Below are positions 1 through 11,086 of a stretch of DNA of 64,000 nt, piece by piece. Each line of letters opens with the position of its first letter. Position 1 is the stretch's first letter. Location: contig CM055093.1 in the NCBI GenBank assembly GCA_029204225.1, positions 28,059,566-28,123,565 of the forward strand, read 5' to 3'. This DNA is from Diphasiastrum complanatum. Lineage: Eukaryota > Streptophyta > Lycopodiopsida > Lycopodiales > Lycopodiaceae. Both the position numbers and the translations under genes were made by a program. A model generated the notes under the pieces. The model ran no database searches. It was not told where the DNA came from and worked only from the letters and a program-made list of their open reading frames with translations.

Positions 1-1
1 A

Positions 2-241
2 TTGGCTCTGTACAAAGCCATGTCACACAAAGACAAGCTCAAGTTTCTAGGAGAAGGATCGTATAAGGTAGTGGAAATTTGACCTAATGGCGCTAACCTG
101 CAAGGCAAATTGTTCGGTACACCAGTTAACGACAACAGATTGCTTCGCTACTACACAGCCGATGTTCAGCTTAGGAATGAGCCCCATGCACCATCCTCAT
201 CGTCCTCATCTTCTCGAGAAGAGTCATCAGCGTCGCAATAA
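2..241 (+). pseudogene. Ty3/gypsy pol C-terminal remnant
   Basis: One frame reads through this stretch with a single TGA stop at 80-82 and ends in TAA at 239-241. It contains KDKLKFLGEGSYKVVEI, then NRLLRYY, then a serine-rich tail. Such a layout (a short basic beta-strand module, then the NG-RL-RYY signature) is typical of the tail of gypsy integrases. The 5' part lies outside the window. The internal stop shows it is not functional. The family assignment is inferred from pattern only. Confidence 0.5.
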
Positions 242-1789
242 TATTGATCAAATAGGTGTAGACTAGTTTATTTTCTTTTAAAGAAGGTCAGTATAGGTTA
301 GCAGTAAAGATAGTGTGGAGAGATTAGTCGTTAGTAGTAGTTCAGGACTAGGTAGTTAGAAGCCCGATATTAGGTGACTCAGCTAGATCTAGGATGGATG
401 AACGTCAAGATAGGGCTAGCCTATATTGACTTTGTTAGGAATCATGGTTTGATAGGTTAGACATATGATAGATAGCCTTAACTTAGTTAGGATAATAAGG
501 CAAATAGTTAGCCCTAGGCTAGATAGAATAATCTAGAATAGATCCATAGCACTAGATGGCAGTACCTGCCCCTACCCAATATTGTTGCTTACTGATTCCC
601 TCGATCCGTATAGGCTTCTCACTGTCTGTTACCAGACTCTTCAGATAGTTCTTGGCAATTAGAATCTTGGTAAAACATTTAGCCAGGTAGTAAGATTGAT
701 TTGCAAGTAGAGTTTATCCTGCTTGTCAAAGGATGCACGGGTTGGTTCACTCTTAAGAGCACTCACATTCATTGAAATATGCAAGTTATGATGTTCATCT
801 AAAAATCAGTCAGCAACTTAGATGAACACTCAACAGATCCTACTTCTACTTAATTTAAAAAAAACAAGAACAAGAGAAACAAGAAACTAATTAGCAAGCA
901 TTACAAGTGCAAGAATCAAGGAACACTCATCTCTTGATTCCTGAACTTCCCAAGAACATCGAGAACTAAAATGTAGATGAATATGCAAGATCTATACCAC
1001 TATTTCAGCCTATGTAGTTTACTTGAAGCTTGATTCTACTCTAAAACATAAACAAGTGAAACTAATCCACTCTACTCCACAGTGCATAATGAAAGCAAGC
1101 AAGAAATTAGTCTAATTCCACAACCACACGCAAAAGGATGGAAGGGCATGATCAAAGGGAATCACTCAAGAAAGCCATCATGATCAAGGAGCTCTATGAA
1201 TGCCAAAACTCATGGAGGATCTTCTTTATTCAATACAAAAGCAAAGACATTACAAGTAAAGTTCCCTCACAAGAGACGGGGGCTCTTAAATAAGCAATTG
1301 AGGTTGATCCCAAGTGATAGTTCCACAATTCCACAAATTACAAGTGGAATTAGTTCCTCCACTAGAGGTCACCATAAAAAGGTGGCTCACTCTACTTTAT
1401 TTAAGAGGGGTCTACAACATTTATTACAAATGTCTACACATACTAGCTCCTACATGTCATTCCATCACTTGGGATTCATCGTGAGGCTCACATGATTTCT
1501 AACTATTGTCCTAGCTAGTATTTCTTGACTCTCATTCTCATCCTTCTCTTCTTCCTCAGAGACCTCCTCGGTCTTAGGTGAGAGGTGCTCTTGGAATTAT
1601 CTTAGCTCAGCATCTTGGGGATTCCTCAGAATCAGCCAATATCATCCTCTCCTAATCTGTTGCAGGACCCACTGCAACACATGTGGAATGATATCGCTTT
1701 CGCTTCCACATTGGCACTTGGAAAAATGTAGATCTTCATTCGCTTGTATAAAATCAAGTGTTTATTTCTCGCAAAATTGTTTCACAAAA
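242..1789. other. Stretch with no recognisable gene
   Basis: Only short open frames without domain features are present. The sequence is AT-rich and probably contains decayed LTR or untranslated retrotransposon sequence belonging to the elements on either side. I see no promoter, RNA gene or clear repeat structure here. Confidence 0.4.
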
Positions 1790-2490
1790 CTGAGATCTCC
1801 CAATGGCTCGATTAGTTGGGTTGCCTTTTGTTGTTGCTGAGGCTTTGCCAAACTATCATCAAGTGCCTTGGCGCCCTTATCTTCTTTTCTAGCCCTTTCA
1901 CTTGTTGAGTACTCAGCTTCACCAACGGTGAATCCTTCAAGTTGTGGTGAGAACCTTCGTGGGTCTGGTTGCCCATCTTGGCTATCGTCAAACTCTCCAA
2001 CATCGGTGTTGATCTTAGGTAGGTCAAGTGAATTGTGGTCAAGTGAGGATGGCATGAATGTGTGGGTCTACTAGGTATGGTATTTTCAACAAGATTGTAC
2101 GCGGCGTCGGGAGAGCTAAGTTGTCTTATGAACTCGTCTAATCGGGCTTTGTACATCTTAGGAGGTCCTTATGAACTCGTCTCATCAGGGCTTTATATGT
2201 CTCAGGAGGTCCTTAATGTGATCTCAACGGTCGACTCGGATGGGGATGAGCAAGTGATGGTTGGGAAACATGTTTGAGAAAAATAAAATAAAAAATGGAA
2301 AATCTTATAGCTAGGTGGAGGGGCAGAGAAACTCTCAGAGGCGGCTTCAGTTGCCTTTCCATCTGATCCCAAACTTCCATCCAACTGATGGGTGGGCCCG
2401 TCGTATCCAACAGCTCCGTCATTGTCATGAGCATGTTTGGTTTTTCTAGGTGCTGCTAGACTCTCCCAAGCCTTATCAACTATCATTAAC
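1790..2490 (-). pseudogene. Gypsy gag N-terminal remnant (copy 2)
   Basis: On the minus strand this stretch encodes, in broken frames, a proline- and acid-rich segment. It includes YKARLDEFIRQLSSPDAAYN and then GEFDDSQDGQPDPRRFSPQ. A second, diverged copy of the same sequence lies at 6690-7250, where it precedes gypsy integrase sequence on the same strand. I therefore read it as the N-terminal gag region of that gypsy family. Frame changes and stops make it non-functional. The gag label is an inference, because no nucleocapsid finger is visible. Confidence 0.45.
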
Positions 2491-2645
2491 ATCTCTCGTT
2501 GTTATGTCCATGTCCTGTATAAGGGAATCGGAATAATTCCTGACGTGGATAGCCGGTCACTCCAGTTGTATGTGGTTATTAGTTATGCTATGTCATTCCG
2601 GACGTGGTCGTATCAAGTAATTAATAATCATATGAGGGCCCAGAG

Positions 2646-3107
2646 TGTTATGTACCATAACGGTATGCCTTTCAGTGACAGCCTCACAAGGGCATGATGT
2701 AGGACTGGAGTTATCGACATGTTTAGATGCCACGCATCACCATCCTAGGTGGTCACGTGTCGCCGGCAAGACTGTGCTTGATGGGACCCACTGTGCTATG
2801 CCTATATAGTGGTGGGGTTTCCCTCTTTCCATTCACTCAGTCTACCCGTGAGTTGGTGGATGGAGGGCACGTGCATTAGCCAGGATGTATCTCCAGGCCA
2901 GGAGATGTGTGCTAGGGAGAGCCGAGTGCGATGGCTGGTGGTATGGGACGCTAGTTATCGTAGGAGACTGGACATGATTGTGTTGATTGCTTTAGGGCAT
3001 GGGGTGGGTCGGTTGTGACCCAACAGTTGGGCGGTTACGGTGCGTCGTCACTGGTATATGGTGTGCGGAACCTTCAAAGCAATCGATGATCCTACGGAGT
3101 TGTAACA
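2646..3107 (+). repeat. Left LTR of the deleted chromovirus
   Basis: This is a 462 bp repeat with TG...CA ends, matched along its whole length by 3700-4168. It contains a TATA-like CTATATAG near 2809, the likely LTR promoter. Confidence 0.85.
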
Positions 3108-3109
3108 GT

Positions 3110-3126
3110 TGGTATCAGAGCCATTG
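3110..3126 (+). other. Primer-binding site
   Basis: TGGTATCAGAGCCATTG begins two bases after the LTR end. It is complementary to the 3' end of plant initiator methionine tRNA. Confidence 0.85.
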
Positions 3127-3139
3127 ATTTCTTTTCAAG

Positions 3140-3673
3140 GTGCACAATCCCTTTTTTTTTACCTTTGCATTGGCTAGGGAAAGCATTAGATCGGCTCAAG
3201 ATAGAGCCCAGTTCTATGCCAACCGAAGTCGCGCTCCTCGAGAGTTTGAAATCGGTGATTGGGTGTATCTTAGAATCCCTAAGGACTCTAAGACACTTCG
3301 AACGAGAAAATGTCTGAAGTTATCTCCACGTTTTAGTAGTCCTTTCAAAGTGCTTAACAAGATTGGTAAGGCTGCTTATAGACTAGAACTCCCTGTTGGA
3401 ACTAAGGTTCATCATGTATTCCATGTTAGTCGTTTAAAGGAACGACTTGGTGGGAAAGATGACTTGATTCCCACATATGATCTAGTGCTATTGGAGGATT
3501 TGACTGCATTTGTATCCTATGAACCGGAAAGGATCAGGGATACTCGACGACATCAGCTGAGAAATCGTTTGATTTTTTAACATCTGATTCGTTGGAAAGG
3601 TATGTCAGATGATGAGGACACCTGGGAGAAGGGAGATGATTTAAGACTTAGATTCCCTGGTTTCTTCCCATAG
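3140..3673 (+). pseudogene. Gypsy integrase C-terminus plus chromodomain
   Basis: One frame runs to TAG at 3671-3673 and has an internal TAA at 3578-3580. It shows RAQFYANRSRAPREFEIGDW, then a GPY/F-like core (FSSPFKVLNKIGKAAYRLEL) and VHHVFHVSRLKE, all hallmarks of the gypsy integrase C-terminal module. After the TAA the same frame continues with LIRWKG...DDEDTWE, the core of a chromodomain. This places the element among chromoviruses. It starts abruptly about 25 bp after the primer site, which marks the internal deletion. Confidence 0.85.
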
Positions 3674-3685
3674 AAGGAAGTTTTT

Positions 3686-3699
3686 AAAGGGGGGGGGAA
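3686..3699 (+). other. Polypurine tract
   Basis: A run of A and G (AAAGG followed by eight G) directly abuts the right LTR. It would prime plus-strand synthesis during reverse transcription. Confidence 0.8.
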
Positions 3700-4168
3700 T
3701 GTTATGTACCATAACAGTACGCCCTTCAGTGATGGCCTCGCAAGGGGCATGACGCAGGACTGGAGTTATCGACATGTTTAGGTGTCACGCGTCACCATCC
3801 TTGGTGGTCAGGTGTCGCCGGCAGGATCGTGCTTGATGGGACCCACTGTGCTATGCCTATATAGTGATGGGGTTTTCCTCTTTCCATTCACTCAGTCTAC
3901 TCGGGAGTTGGTGGATGGAGAGCACGTGCATTAGCCATGATGTATCTCCAGGCCAAGAGATGTGTGCGAGGGAGAGCCAAGTGCGATGGCTGGTGGTATG
4001 GGATGCTAGTTATCGTAGGAGGCTTGACCGGGCATGATTGTGTCGATTTCTCCAAGGCATGGGGGTGGGTCGGTTGTGACCCAACGGTTGGGCTATTACG
4101 GTGCGTCGTCACTAGTATGGGGTGTGCGGAACCTTCAAGGCAGTCGATGATCCTAGGGAGTTGTAACA
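3700..4168 (+). repeat. Right LTR of the deleted chromovirus
   Basis: This 469 bp copy of 2646-3107 carries scattered substitutions and small indels, so the insertion is not recent. Confidence 0.85.
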
Positions 4169-4192
4169 CCAAACCTATAATTGGACATAGGA

Positions 4193-5096
4193 TCACATGC
4201 ATTGCTTTAATGCAAGAATAGGAGGTCCATAGCTCAATATAGACGACATGGGGATCCTAAGGAAATATTCTCTCCTCTTGGAGAGAATACATTTTATTGA
4301 AACTCGTCCATTTTCTATTGTGAATTCAATTTCTTGAGCCAATTTCTCCTCTCCTCTCTTGTGTTCTTCACTGTGGCTTGGGGGTGGATTGGTTAGAGTA
4401 TTGACTAGCCTCTCCATATTGGTTGGGTGGTTCATGTTCCACAGGTGTCCTTTTGGTTTGCATGTGACAGGATTCTTGAAGATCTTCACTTGGCGATCAT
4501 TATACTCGTAGCTTCGGTCGGTTGCTCATCTGCTGTAGTGTAAGACCTATGAAAAGGTAGCCCAGTAAGGTGGACGGCTGCTTGTTTTTTTATATACTCG
4601 TGAAGGCAGTTGGATGCAAAGTGGCGGGCCTAGTCATACATGTTATTGTCGTGCAGTCTTGAATCTACGATCATATGAAAAAGGGACATCGGTATCGCAA
4701 AATCTTCGACCTGTACCACTGTGTATTTTGTTAAATAGGCACATGTACGTTGTAAATTTGATCTTCTGAAGTGTTCGATTTACTGCACTTGGTCCTCGTG
4801 GGAAGCCAAAAGTGTGGAGTTTAGCTTTAGCAATATGGATGTTATACACAAAATTTCTGACTGGAGGTAATATGAACTAAAAGGATCTAGTCATGTGGTT
4901 ATAGGAGGCATATGCAATATGCATTAAGAATGGGCTCTTATAGCCACTCAAAGGATTGATTTGGAACTCGATCTGGGTCAAAAATTGATGTGCTTCCTGG
5001 TACTAGTTGGTCATCTCTGCGAGATCTAGAGTGCCCATGCTGATATCAATCTTATCAGTATCAGGATCATCATAACCAGAAGAGCTATGGGAAGAC
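4193..5096 (-). pseudogene. Unrecognised degenerate ORF
   Basis: Read on the minus strand, a frame starts MSSHSSSGYDDPDTDKID near 5096. It continues, with several stops and at least one frame change, through HTFGFPRGPSAVNRTLQKIK and KNPVTCKPKGHLWNMNHPT to about 4193, roughly 300 codons in all. I do not recognise the family. It lies downstream of a minus-strand gypsy integrase remnant and its tail repeats. It may be an extra ORF of that element or a gag from another element. Confidence 0.3.
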
Positions 5097-5159
5097 ATGT
5101 CTGTTCTGCTATTGGTTCTGTTACAAATTTGACTCGGTCCATATGGTAAGTAGAGTTAT

Positions 5160-5345
5160 GGGGTCAGCTCGGTCAAGACTGTGGACTGAAGGGAACGGGG
5201 GCTTGACTTAGTTGAGATCTAACTCAGTGACTTGATTGAGATTTGATTCAAAGACTCGGTTGAGATCTGAAGGTAGGACTCAGTTGAGATCGAACTGAAT
5301 TGCTCGGGTGAGATCTAAAGCTATGACTCGGTTTGGTCAACTTTT
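5160..5345. repeat. Degenerate ACTCGGTNGAGAT repeats
   Basis: Several spaced copies of ACTCGGTTGAGAT-like words occur here. The same words form the larger array at 7555-7890. In both places they follow the 3' end of integrase on the minus strand, so they probably belong to the 3' end or LTR of that gypsy family. Confidence 0.55.
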
Positions 5346-5488
5346 GAAACAATTTGGAACAAAGATTGGAAAAAAGTTTGGTGTTGAAAGTACTCTGTGT
5401 AAGGAAAATCGGGATGAAGTATTGATTTTTGTCATGATTGAAGCATAGATTTTCTTCTCAATAGCAAACTAGAGCGTTGTGGTTGCTC

Positions 5489-6650
5489 GTTTGTTAACGA
5501 GTTGTGCGTGATAGGAGATGAGTCGAGTCTCGCACACTTGAGCTAACATAAATAGCTTGTTTTGAACCTCTTGTTCTATTGCAACTTTCTCACATGGTTC
5601 AGTGGAGAAGGTTTGCATTATTTTTAAAAAGGCACTAAGAATTCAACAGGTATGACTGCCTCTTGACCATAAACGATATGGAACGGTGTGATCCATCCAG
5701 TGACTTTATTTGGGGTTGTACGATATGCCCAGATAGCTGAGAACAACTTGGTTTCTCAATCCAATCTGCTTGTCTCAACTATCTTCATCAGAATCTTGCA
5801 AGTAGTCTTGTTAGTGGATTTTGCTTGGCCATTACACCAAGAGTAGTACGGGGTACTTTTTTGATGTACAACAAGGTAATGGTGTAAGAGATTATCAACT
5901 ACTTCATGTAAGAAGTGTGATCCTCTATCACTAACAAGCTCGATTAGGACAGCCAATTAAACGCGTAATGATATTTTCATAAAGAAGACACGCGACGGTC
6001 TTCGCATTGGCATCCTTGGTTGCTCTAGCCTCAACCCATTTAGTAGCGTAATCTGTCGCAATAAGGATATAACGGGATTGAGTGTTTTTTGTTGCTGGGC
6101 TGATGGGCCCAACAAAGTCTATACCCCATTTATAAAAAAATTTCGCCTTCTATAAATTGGAGTTAGCGGTGTGAAGTTAGCTTTTGCTGTCTTTGGCACA
6201 CATCTCAAGTTTTGATAATGGCAAATGTATCTTTAAACAGGGATGGCCACCATAATCTTGCTCACAGGATGATCTTGGCAATTGCTTCCACAGAGAAGTG
6301 ACCGCCACCAATACCCTCATGTGCTAAAGATATGATAGGTCGTATCTTAGACTCATAAGCGCATCGGCGAGTTATATCGTCAGCACCTCTTTTATATAAT
6401 TGTCCAGCGATAAGTTGAAAGGGTATCTCTTTTATTAAAAATTTACTTTTGGCTACTTGATTTAGTCTTTCTTCTAGTCTACCAGTTGTAAGGAACTGAG
6501 TGATTTCCTCGGCCCATAATGGTGTGGCGTCAATCTAGAAAACATGCATAAGGTAGATCATCGTTGACTAGTGCATCGGCTTTTTCAGCGTTTGGAAGTC
6601 GGGAAAAGTGGTCTTCATGAAGTGTTGTGTGCCTTTTCTTACGATGACTC
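5489..6650 (-). pseudogene. Gypsy integrase remnant (copy 2)
   Basis: This is a diverged copy of the integrase at 8496-9386, aligning from 5489 (matching 8497) through the catalytic region. The clearest piece is 5756-5956, with ELVSDRGSHFLHEVVDNLL and GQAKSTNKTTCKILMKIVET, the second catalytic aspartate and the glutamate region of a gypsy integrase. Frame breaks are frequent. Its 3' side is followed by the same ACTCGG repeat as copy 1. Confidence 0.75.
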
Positions 6651-6689
6651 AAAAGGTAAACTCCTATCTAGTCAGTTGGGTTGCCTTTA

Positions 6690-7500
6690 GCTTTTGCTAA
6701 GGCTTCTCTAGATAATCGTCAAGTGCCTTGGCGCCCTTATCTTATTTTCTACCCCTTTCATTGGTCGAGGGCTCAACTTCACCTATGTTGAATCCTTCAG
6801 ATTGCGGTGAAAACCTTCATGGGTCTGGTTGCTCATCCTGGGGGTCGTCGAACTCTCCAACATCACCATTGATTTCAGTGTAATTACATGAGGATGGCAT
6901 GAACTTGGTGGGTTTGCCAATTATGGGATTCTCAACAAGATTGTACGTAGCACCGGGAGAACTAAGTTGTTTTACAAACTCGTCTCATCGGGCTTTGTAT
7001 GTCTCAAGAGGCCCTTGGTGCAGTCTCAAGGGTCGACTCAGATGGGGATGGAAAAGTAATGGATGGGGATCGAGATATGTGGGAACGAAGGTTTGGGAAA
7101 AATCAAATGAGGAAAAGTGGGAAGTCTCGTAGTAGTTAGGTGGAGGGGCAGAGAAACTTTCAGAGGCGGCTTCGGTTGTCTTTCCATCCAATCCCACACT
7201 ACCATCCAACTAATGAGTGGACCTGTCATGTCCAGCAGCTCCATCATCTCTGTCATTGTCCCTTGGCTTCTAGTCGAAAATTCTTGCTTGGGCTTTGCAC
7301 GTCGTGTTCCAAAGTTGGTTCACTTTGTCCAAACCCTTTTTCAGGTCCTTCGTCACTTGATCCAATTGCTTATGGGACTCTTAAATGACCATTCTTTGTT
7401 TTTCAACAGCTCGTTCAAAATTCTTCTTGTCGGCCTCTCTCTCTTGAATAAGCTTGACGTATTTTTCCATTTTAATTGTGAGTTGCAACTGAATGTGTTG
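6690..7500 (-). pseudogene. Gypsy gag N-terminal remnant (copy 1)
   Basis: Minus-strand frames show a charged, coiled-coil-like stretch (about 7500-7290), then GKTTEAASESFSAPPPNYYE, then the same GEFDD..Q.EQPDP segment as 1790-2490. Stops and frameshifts interrupt it. On the minus strand it follows the repeat array and a TATAAAG (reverse of 7542-7548) and precedes the integrase of copy 2. That is the order expected for LTR, gag, then a truncated pol. Confidence 0.5.
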
Positions 7501-7554
7501 GATTAACTTGTGAGTCCACTACCCATGAGGTCGTTCTGGGTCACTTTATAGCCG

Positions 7555-7890
7555 TTAAAAACTGACTTGACTCGGTTGCGATTTGAGTCGGTCTGACTTG
7601 GTCTAGATTTTTATTAGAGGACTCAGTCGATATTTGACACAGAAGGCTCGGTCAAGATTTGACACGGAGGACTCGGTCGAGATGTTAATCGAAGAACTTG
7701 GTCGAGATTTGACACGGAGGACTCGGTCGAGATGTTAACCAGAGGACTCGGTCGAGATTTGACATGGAGGACTCGGTCGAGATGTTAACCAGAGGACTCA
7801 CAGTCGGATTTGACATGGAGGACTCGGTCGAGATCTTAACCAGAAGTAGGTGTAGCACTCGGCTCGGTCGAGATGTCAAGTGGATGTTCG
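7555..7890. repeat. Tandem array of about 24/48-bp units
   Basis: At least eight copies of GGACTCGGTCGAGAT occur. They alternate between two followers, TTGACANGGA and GTTAACCAGA, so two 24-bp half-units make a unit of about 48 bp. The array is cleanest at 7640-7850. The minus-strand order is integrase, array, then gag of the next copy, which suggests it lies in the LTR or 3' untranslated region. Confidence 0.75.
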
Positions 7891-8163
7891 GTTGAGTGCT
7901 CAGGTAAATTGACTTTGTTGGAGATCTTTGTAAAGTAAAAAATGACAATGACTAAGCATGAGAAAGTTCTCAATTGGACATGTGGTCTCAATTACCAAAT
8001 TTTGCTATTGTCGAAAAAAATTAGGTCTTAGAATTGCAAAAGGAATATGGACCTCAAAAGTTGTAAAATCTATCCTTTGTAGCTATACCATATGATGTTG
8101 ACCTGTAACACTCTTTGTGATGGGCAAAAAGCATCAGTGAAAGAATATGATGAGAAAAATAAT

Positions 8164-9386
8164 TCAATAATGACAAACGTAAGTAGTTAAGAAGTACAAA
8201 AATAAGAAAATCAGAAACAAAAACAAACCATATACAAAATGAGGAGTGTTGTAATTAGATAGGGTCAATAAAGAACAACTCTTCGTAGTACCGCCATTTA
8301 CGACAATGTCTAGGAGTACTCCATCAAGTGTCTCTAATTGGACGGCTCCATTGGAGAAGATTTTATGGATACCATATGGTCCTTCACTTTTGAATTTTAA
8401 TTTTTCGAGGTGCTTCTTCGAGGTATAAAGAAGCACTTGATCACCTTGATGTAAGTCTTTATTGCGCAGGTGTCTATATGCCAGGTTGTTTGGCGTCATT
8501 TATTAACGAGTTGTGCGTGATACGAGATGAGTCGATTCTCACACAATTGAGCTAACATAAATAGGCTGTTTTGAAACTCTTGTTCTATTGCAACTTTCTC
8601 ACATAGCTCAGTGGAGAAGGGTTGCATGACTCTCTGAGAAGGCACTAAGAATTCAACAAGCATGAATGCCTCTTGACCATAAACGAGATGGAACAGTGTG
8701 ATCCATCCAGTGACTTTCTTTGAGGTTGTACGATATGCCCAAATAGTTGAGAACAGCTTGTGTTCCTTGGTTTCCCAATGTGATTTGCTTGTCTCAACTA
8801 TCTTCGTCAGAATCTTGCAGATACTCTTGTTAGTGGATTCTGCTTGGCCATTACACCAAGGGTAGTACGAGGTACTTATTGTAATGTACAACAAGATAAT
8901 GGCGTAAGAGATTATCAACCACTTCATTCAAAAAGTGTGATCCTCTATCACTAACAAGCTCGATGGGACAACCAAGATGTTTTCATAAAGAAAACACGCG
9001 ATGATCTTCGCATTGGCATCGTTTGTGGCTCTAGCCTCAACCCATTTAGTGGCGTAATTAGTGGCAATAAGGATGTAATGGGCTTGAGTGTTTCGAGTCG
9101 CTGGGCTAATGGGCCCGACAAAGTCTATACCCCATTTATAAAAAGCTTCACCTTCTATAAATGGGGCTAGCGACGTGAAGTAAGCTTTCGTTGTCTTCTT
9201 TGCTCGTTGGCACACATCACAAGTTTTGATTATAACAAATGTATCTTTAAATAGGGATGGCCACCATAATCTTGCTTGGAGGATAATCTTGGTAGTTGCT
9301 TCCGCAAAGAAGTGACCGCCACTAATACCCTCATGTGCTTGATATATGATAGTGTTCGGGCGAATTTTGACTATTGGTCCAACCAA
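8164..9386 (-). pseudogene. Gypsy (Tat/Athila-like) integrase remnant
   Basis: Three consecutive minus-strand frames carry one integrase. At 9386-8928 there is a zinc-binding region (H..H, then CDVCQRAKK) and the first catalytic part, KWGIDFVGPISPATRN...KWVEA. At 8927-8496 comes GQAESTNKSICKILTKIVET, the glutamate region, followed by WAYRTTSKKVTG. At 8499-8164 comes the C-terminal module with GDQVLLY, LKFKSEGPYGIHKI and GAVQLETLDG. The lack of a chromodomain and the GIDFVGPI...TKWVEA wording fit the Tat/Athila branch. Frameshifts at 8928 and 8496 disable it. Confidence 0.85.
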
Positions 9387-9399
9387 AATGCCTTAGTGA

Positions 9400-10200
9400 A
9401 GAAAGGACCCACACTATCCTTATGCGGATAATCAAAATCTAACCATATCCAATCCTGGGGGCCTCACTGATTACCTCGTACTCCCGGGTCAATGAGAGTT
9501 TTTCATGCTCTCAGAGATATGACCAGCAGGAGATCGTCTTTATCTTAGTGCTCACACAAATCCAAGGGCGGCTAGTATACTGTTGATACGCAGTGAACAG
9601 ACGGCCTGTGCTACCCAACAATGATGTTCTCGTATGTAAACCATGGCTAGGATGAGGAATCCACGTGTGTTTATCTCTTGGCACTGTCTTCGATACGAAC
9701 ATCTCGAGCTGTGGGGTCAAATGCTATGACATATATATTGGCGGCCCTAAAACACGTAAAACCAAATAAAATCTGCATGGACCAAAATGCACTCCGTTCA
9801 TACCATAATTTTCCTTGTGCACCTATGGCTGTCGAGGTCGTTTGTTAGCTTCAAGTGTAGTGGATGGCTCTTCTGAAGTCGGGGTTAGCTCTTATGAAGT
9901 TTGAGTAATGTGTCTAAGAATTGCAGTTAGATCATCATCAATAGGAGCTGGAGGGGGTGATCGTCGAGGTACCACTAATTTAGTATAACGGATGGTTGTT
10001 AGGTCTACACATACCCAACTTAGATTGGTTGCTAATTCATACAAGCTTAAAGTGCTCTCATCTTCTTTATGTCTTACTCAAAACAATCGATCTCCTGGGA
10101 TGAGAAAACGTTGGACATAAGGGCTATAGAATTGGTAATAAGCCGCTCCTTGTCATACTACCTGGCAGAAGTATCCTGGTAGGGATAGGTCACTTAGTGC
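9400..10200. other. Stretch with no recognisable gene
   Basis: The minus strand keeps a patchy reading frame that extends from the unidentified ORF to the right, including a proline-rich RRSPPPAPIDDDL. No domain can be named. The rest is unassigned. Confidence 0.35.
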
Positions 10201-10208
10201 CATACTTG

Positions 10209-10480
10209 TCATGGGAAGTCTATCGAGGTTAGCGCTTGCTCAATAGGTTGCAATCGTAAGGTCTGTGTGGTTACTAATATCCATTGCTGATTTATCTTGA
10301 TGTATAGTGTGGCCCTTACCTGAAATCCATCGTTATCGACCTCAAGTGCTAAGTCTCCAGTTTGAAGGCCACGTACTTTAGTATTGAGTCCTATGATGGC
10401 CATGTAGAGTCTGATGAAGCGAAGTATAGGACAATATGATTGTGGTCGGCGCTCATTGTCATTCCTTGATTTTTAAGCTC
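10209..10480 (-). other. Unrecognised minus-strand ORF
   Basis: An open frame has its first methionine at 10403, and the frame is open upstream to about 10480. It encodes a beta-rich segment with GLQTGDLALEVDNDGFQVRA and QQWILVTTQTLRLQPIEQAL. It continues past 10209 as FPMTSMALSDLSLPGYFCQ before a stop. I do not recognise it. It sits upstream (on the minus strand) of the gypsy integrase, but protease or reverse transcriptase signatures are not visible. A gag, accessory or virus-derived protein are all possible. Confidence 0.3.
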
Positions 10481-11086
10481 TTTATCTCTTACTTATGACA
10501 TTGTTCTACGGTTACTAGTAACAAAAGACCCCCACTCATCATGGGTGGATGTTTTAAGGTTCCCAACAACTCTAGAAGGTGTGGATCCTTCCTATTCGTC
10601 ATAGATCTTATTGAACTTTTAGAACATTCCACTCTCTCCAATTCATTCCTCTCTACAACCAATAATTCCCTTGATGATTTATATGTCACCTGACACTCAC
10701 ATGTTGCTATATACTCGTAGAGTAGGTGTGGTTTAAATCATAACTCATCACTGTTGGTCCTTCATTTCCCAAAGATGGTTCTAGAAAGTGTGCATTCTTT
10801 TCATCTAGAGTTTACGTATCATGACTTGTTTTTGGTGACAAGGGAAACTACAAAAGTCAACATCCCTTTCACATTTTGTGTTCATAAGTCATCTTCTTGA
10901 GATAACTAATGATAGCATTTATCATGACACTCGTTGATGGTTATCCAAATTCATGTCTTTCTTGGGTTTCAATCACAGCACATAAGATTGATATTTCAAG
11001 CATGATCATCCTAAGGTACGTTTTAGAAATATTGATGTGTAAGGCTCTTAGGATGGTATTACATGCTATAGATGACATCTCTCATG

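Larger units (their letters stand above)
2646..4168 (+). mobile_element. Internally deleted Ty3/gypsy chromovirus
   Basis: Two direct repeats of 462 and 469 bp, both starting TGTTATGTACC and ending TGTAACA, bracket a short interior. The interior has a primer-binding site directly after the left repeat, a pol tail with chromodomain, and a polypurine tract directly before the right repeat. Gag, protease, reverse transcriptase, RNase H and most of integrase are missing, so it could only ever have moved in trans. The flanking pentamers (CAGAG and CCAAA) do not match. Either the element has recombined or the target duplication has decayed. Confidence 0.85.

Noticed and set aside
3110-3126. tRNA gene fragments at the TGGTATCAGAGC sites
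   Set aside because: These are retrotransposon primer-binding sites complementary to the tRNA 3' end. No cloverleaf surrounds them.
5160-7890. CRISPR-like array from regularly spaced ACTCGG repeats
   Set aside because: The repeats are imperfect, the spacers are themselves repeats, and the context is a plant retrotransposon.
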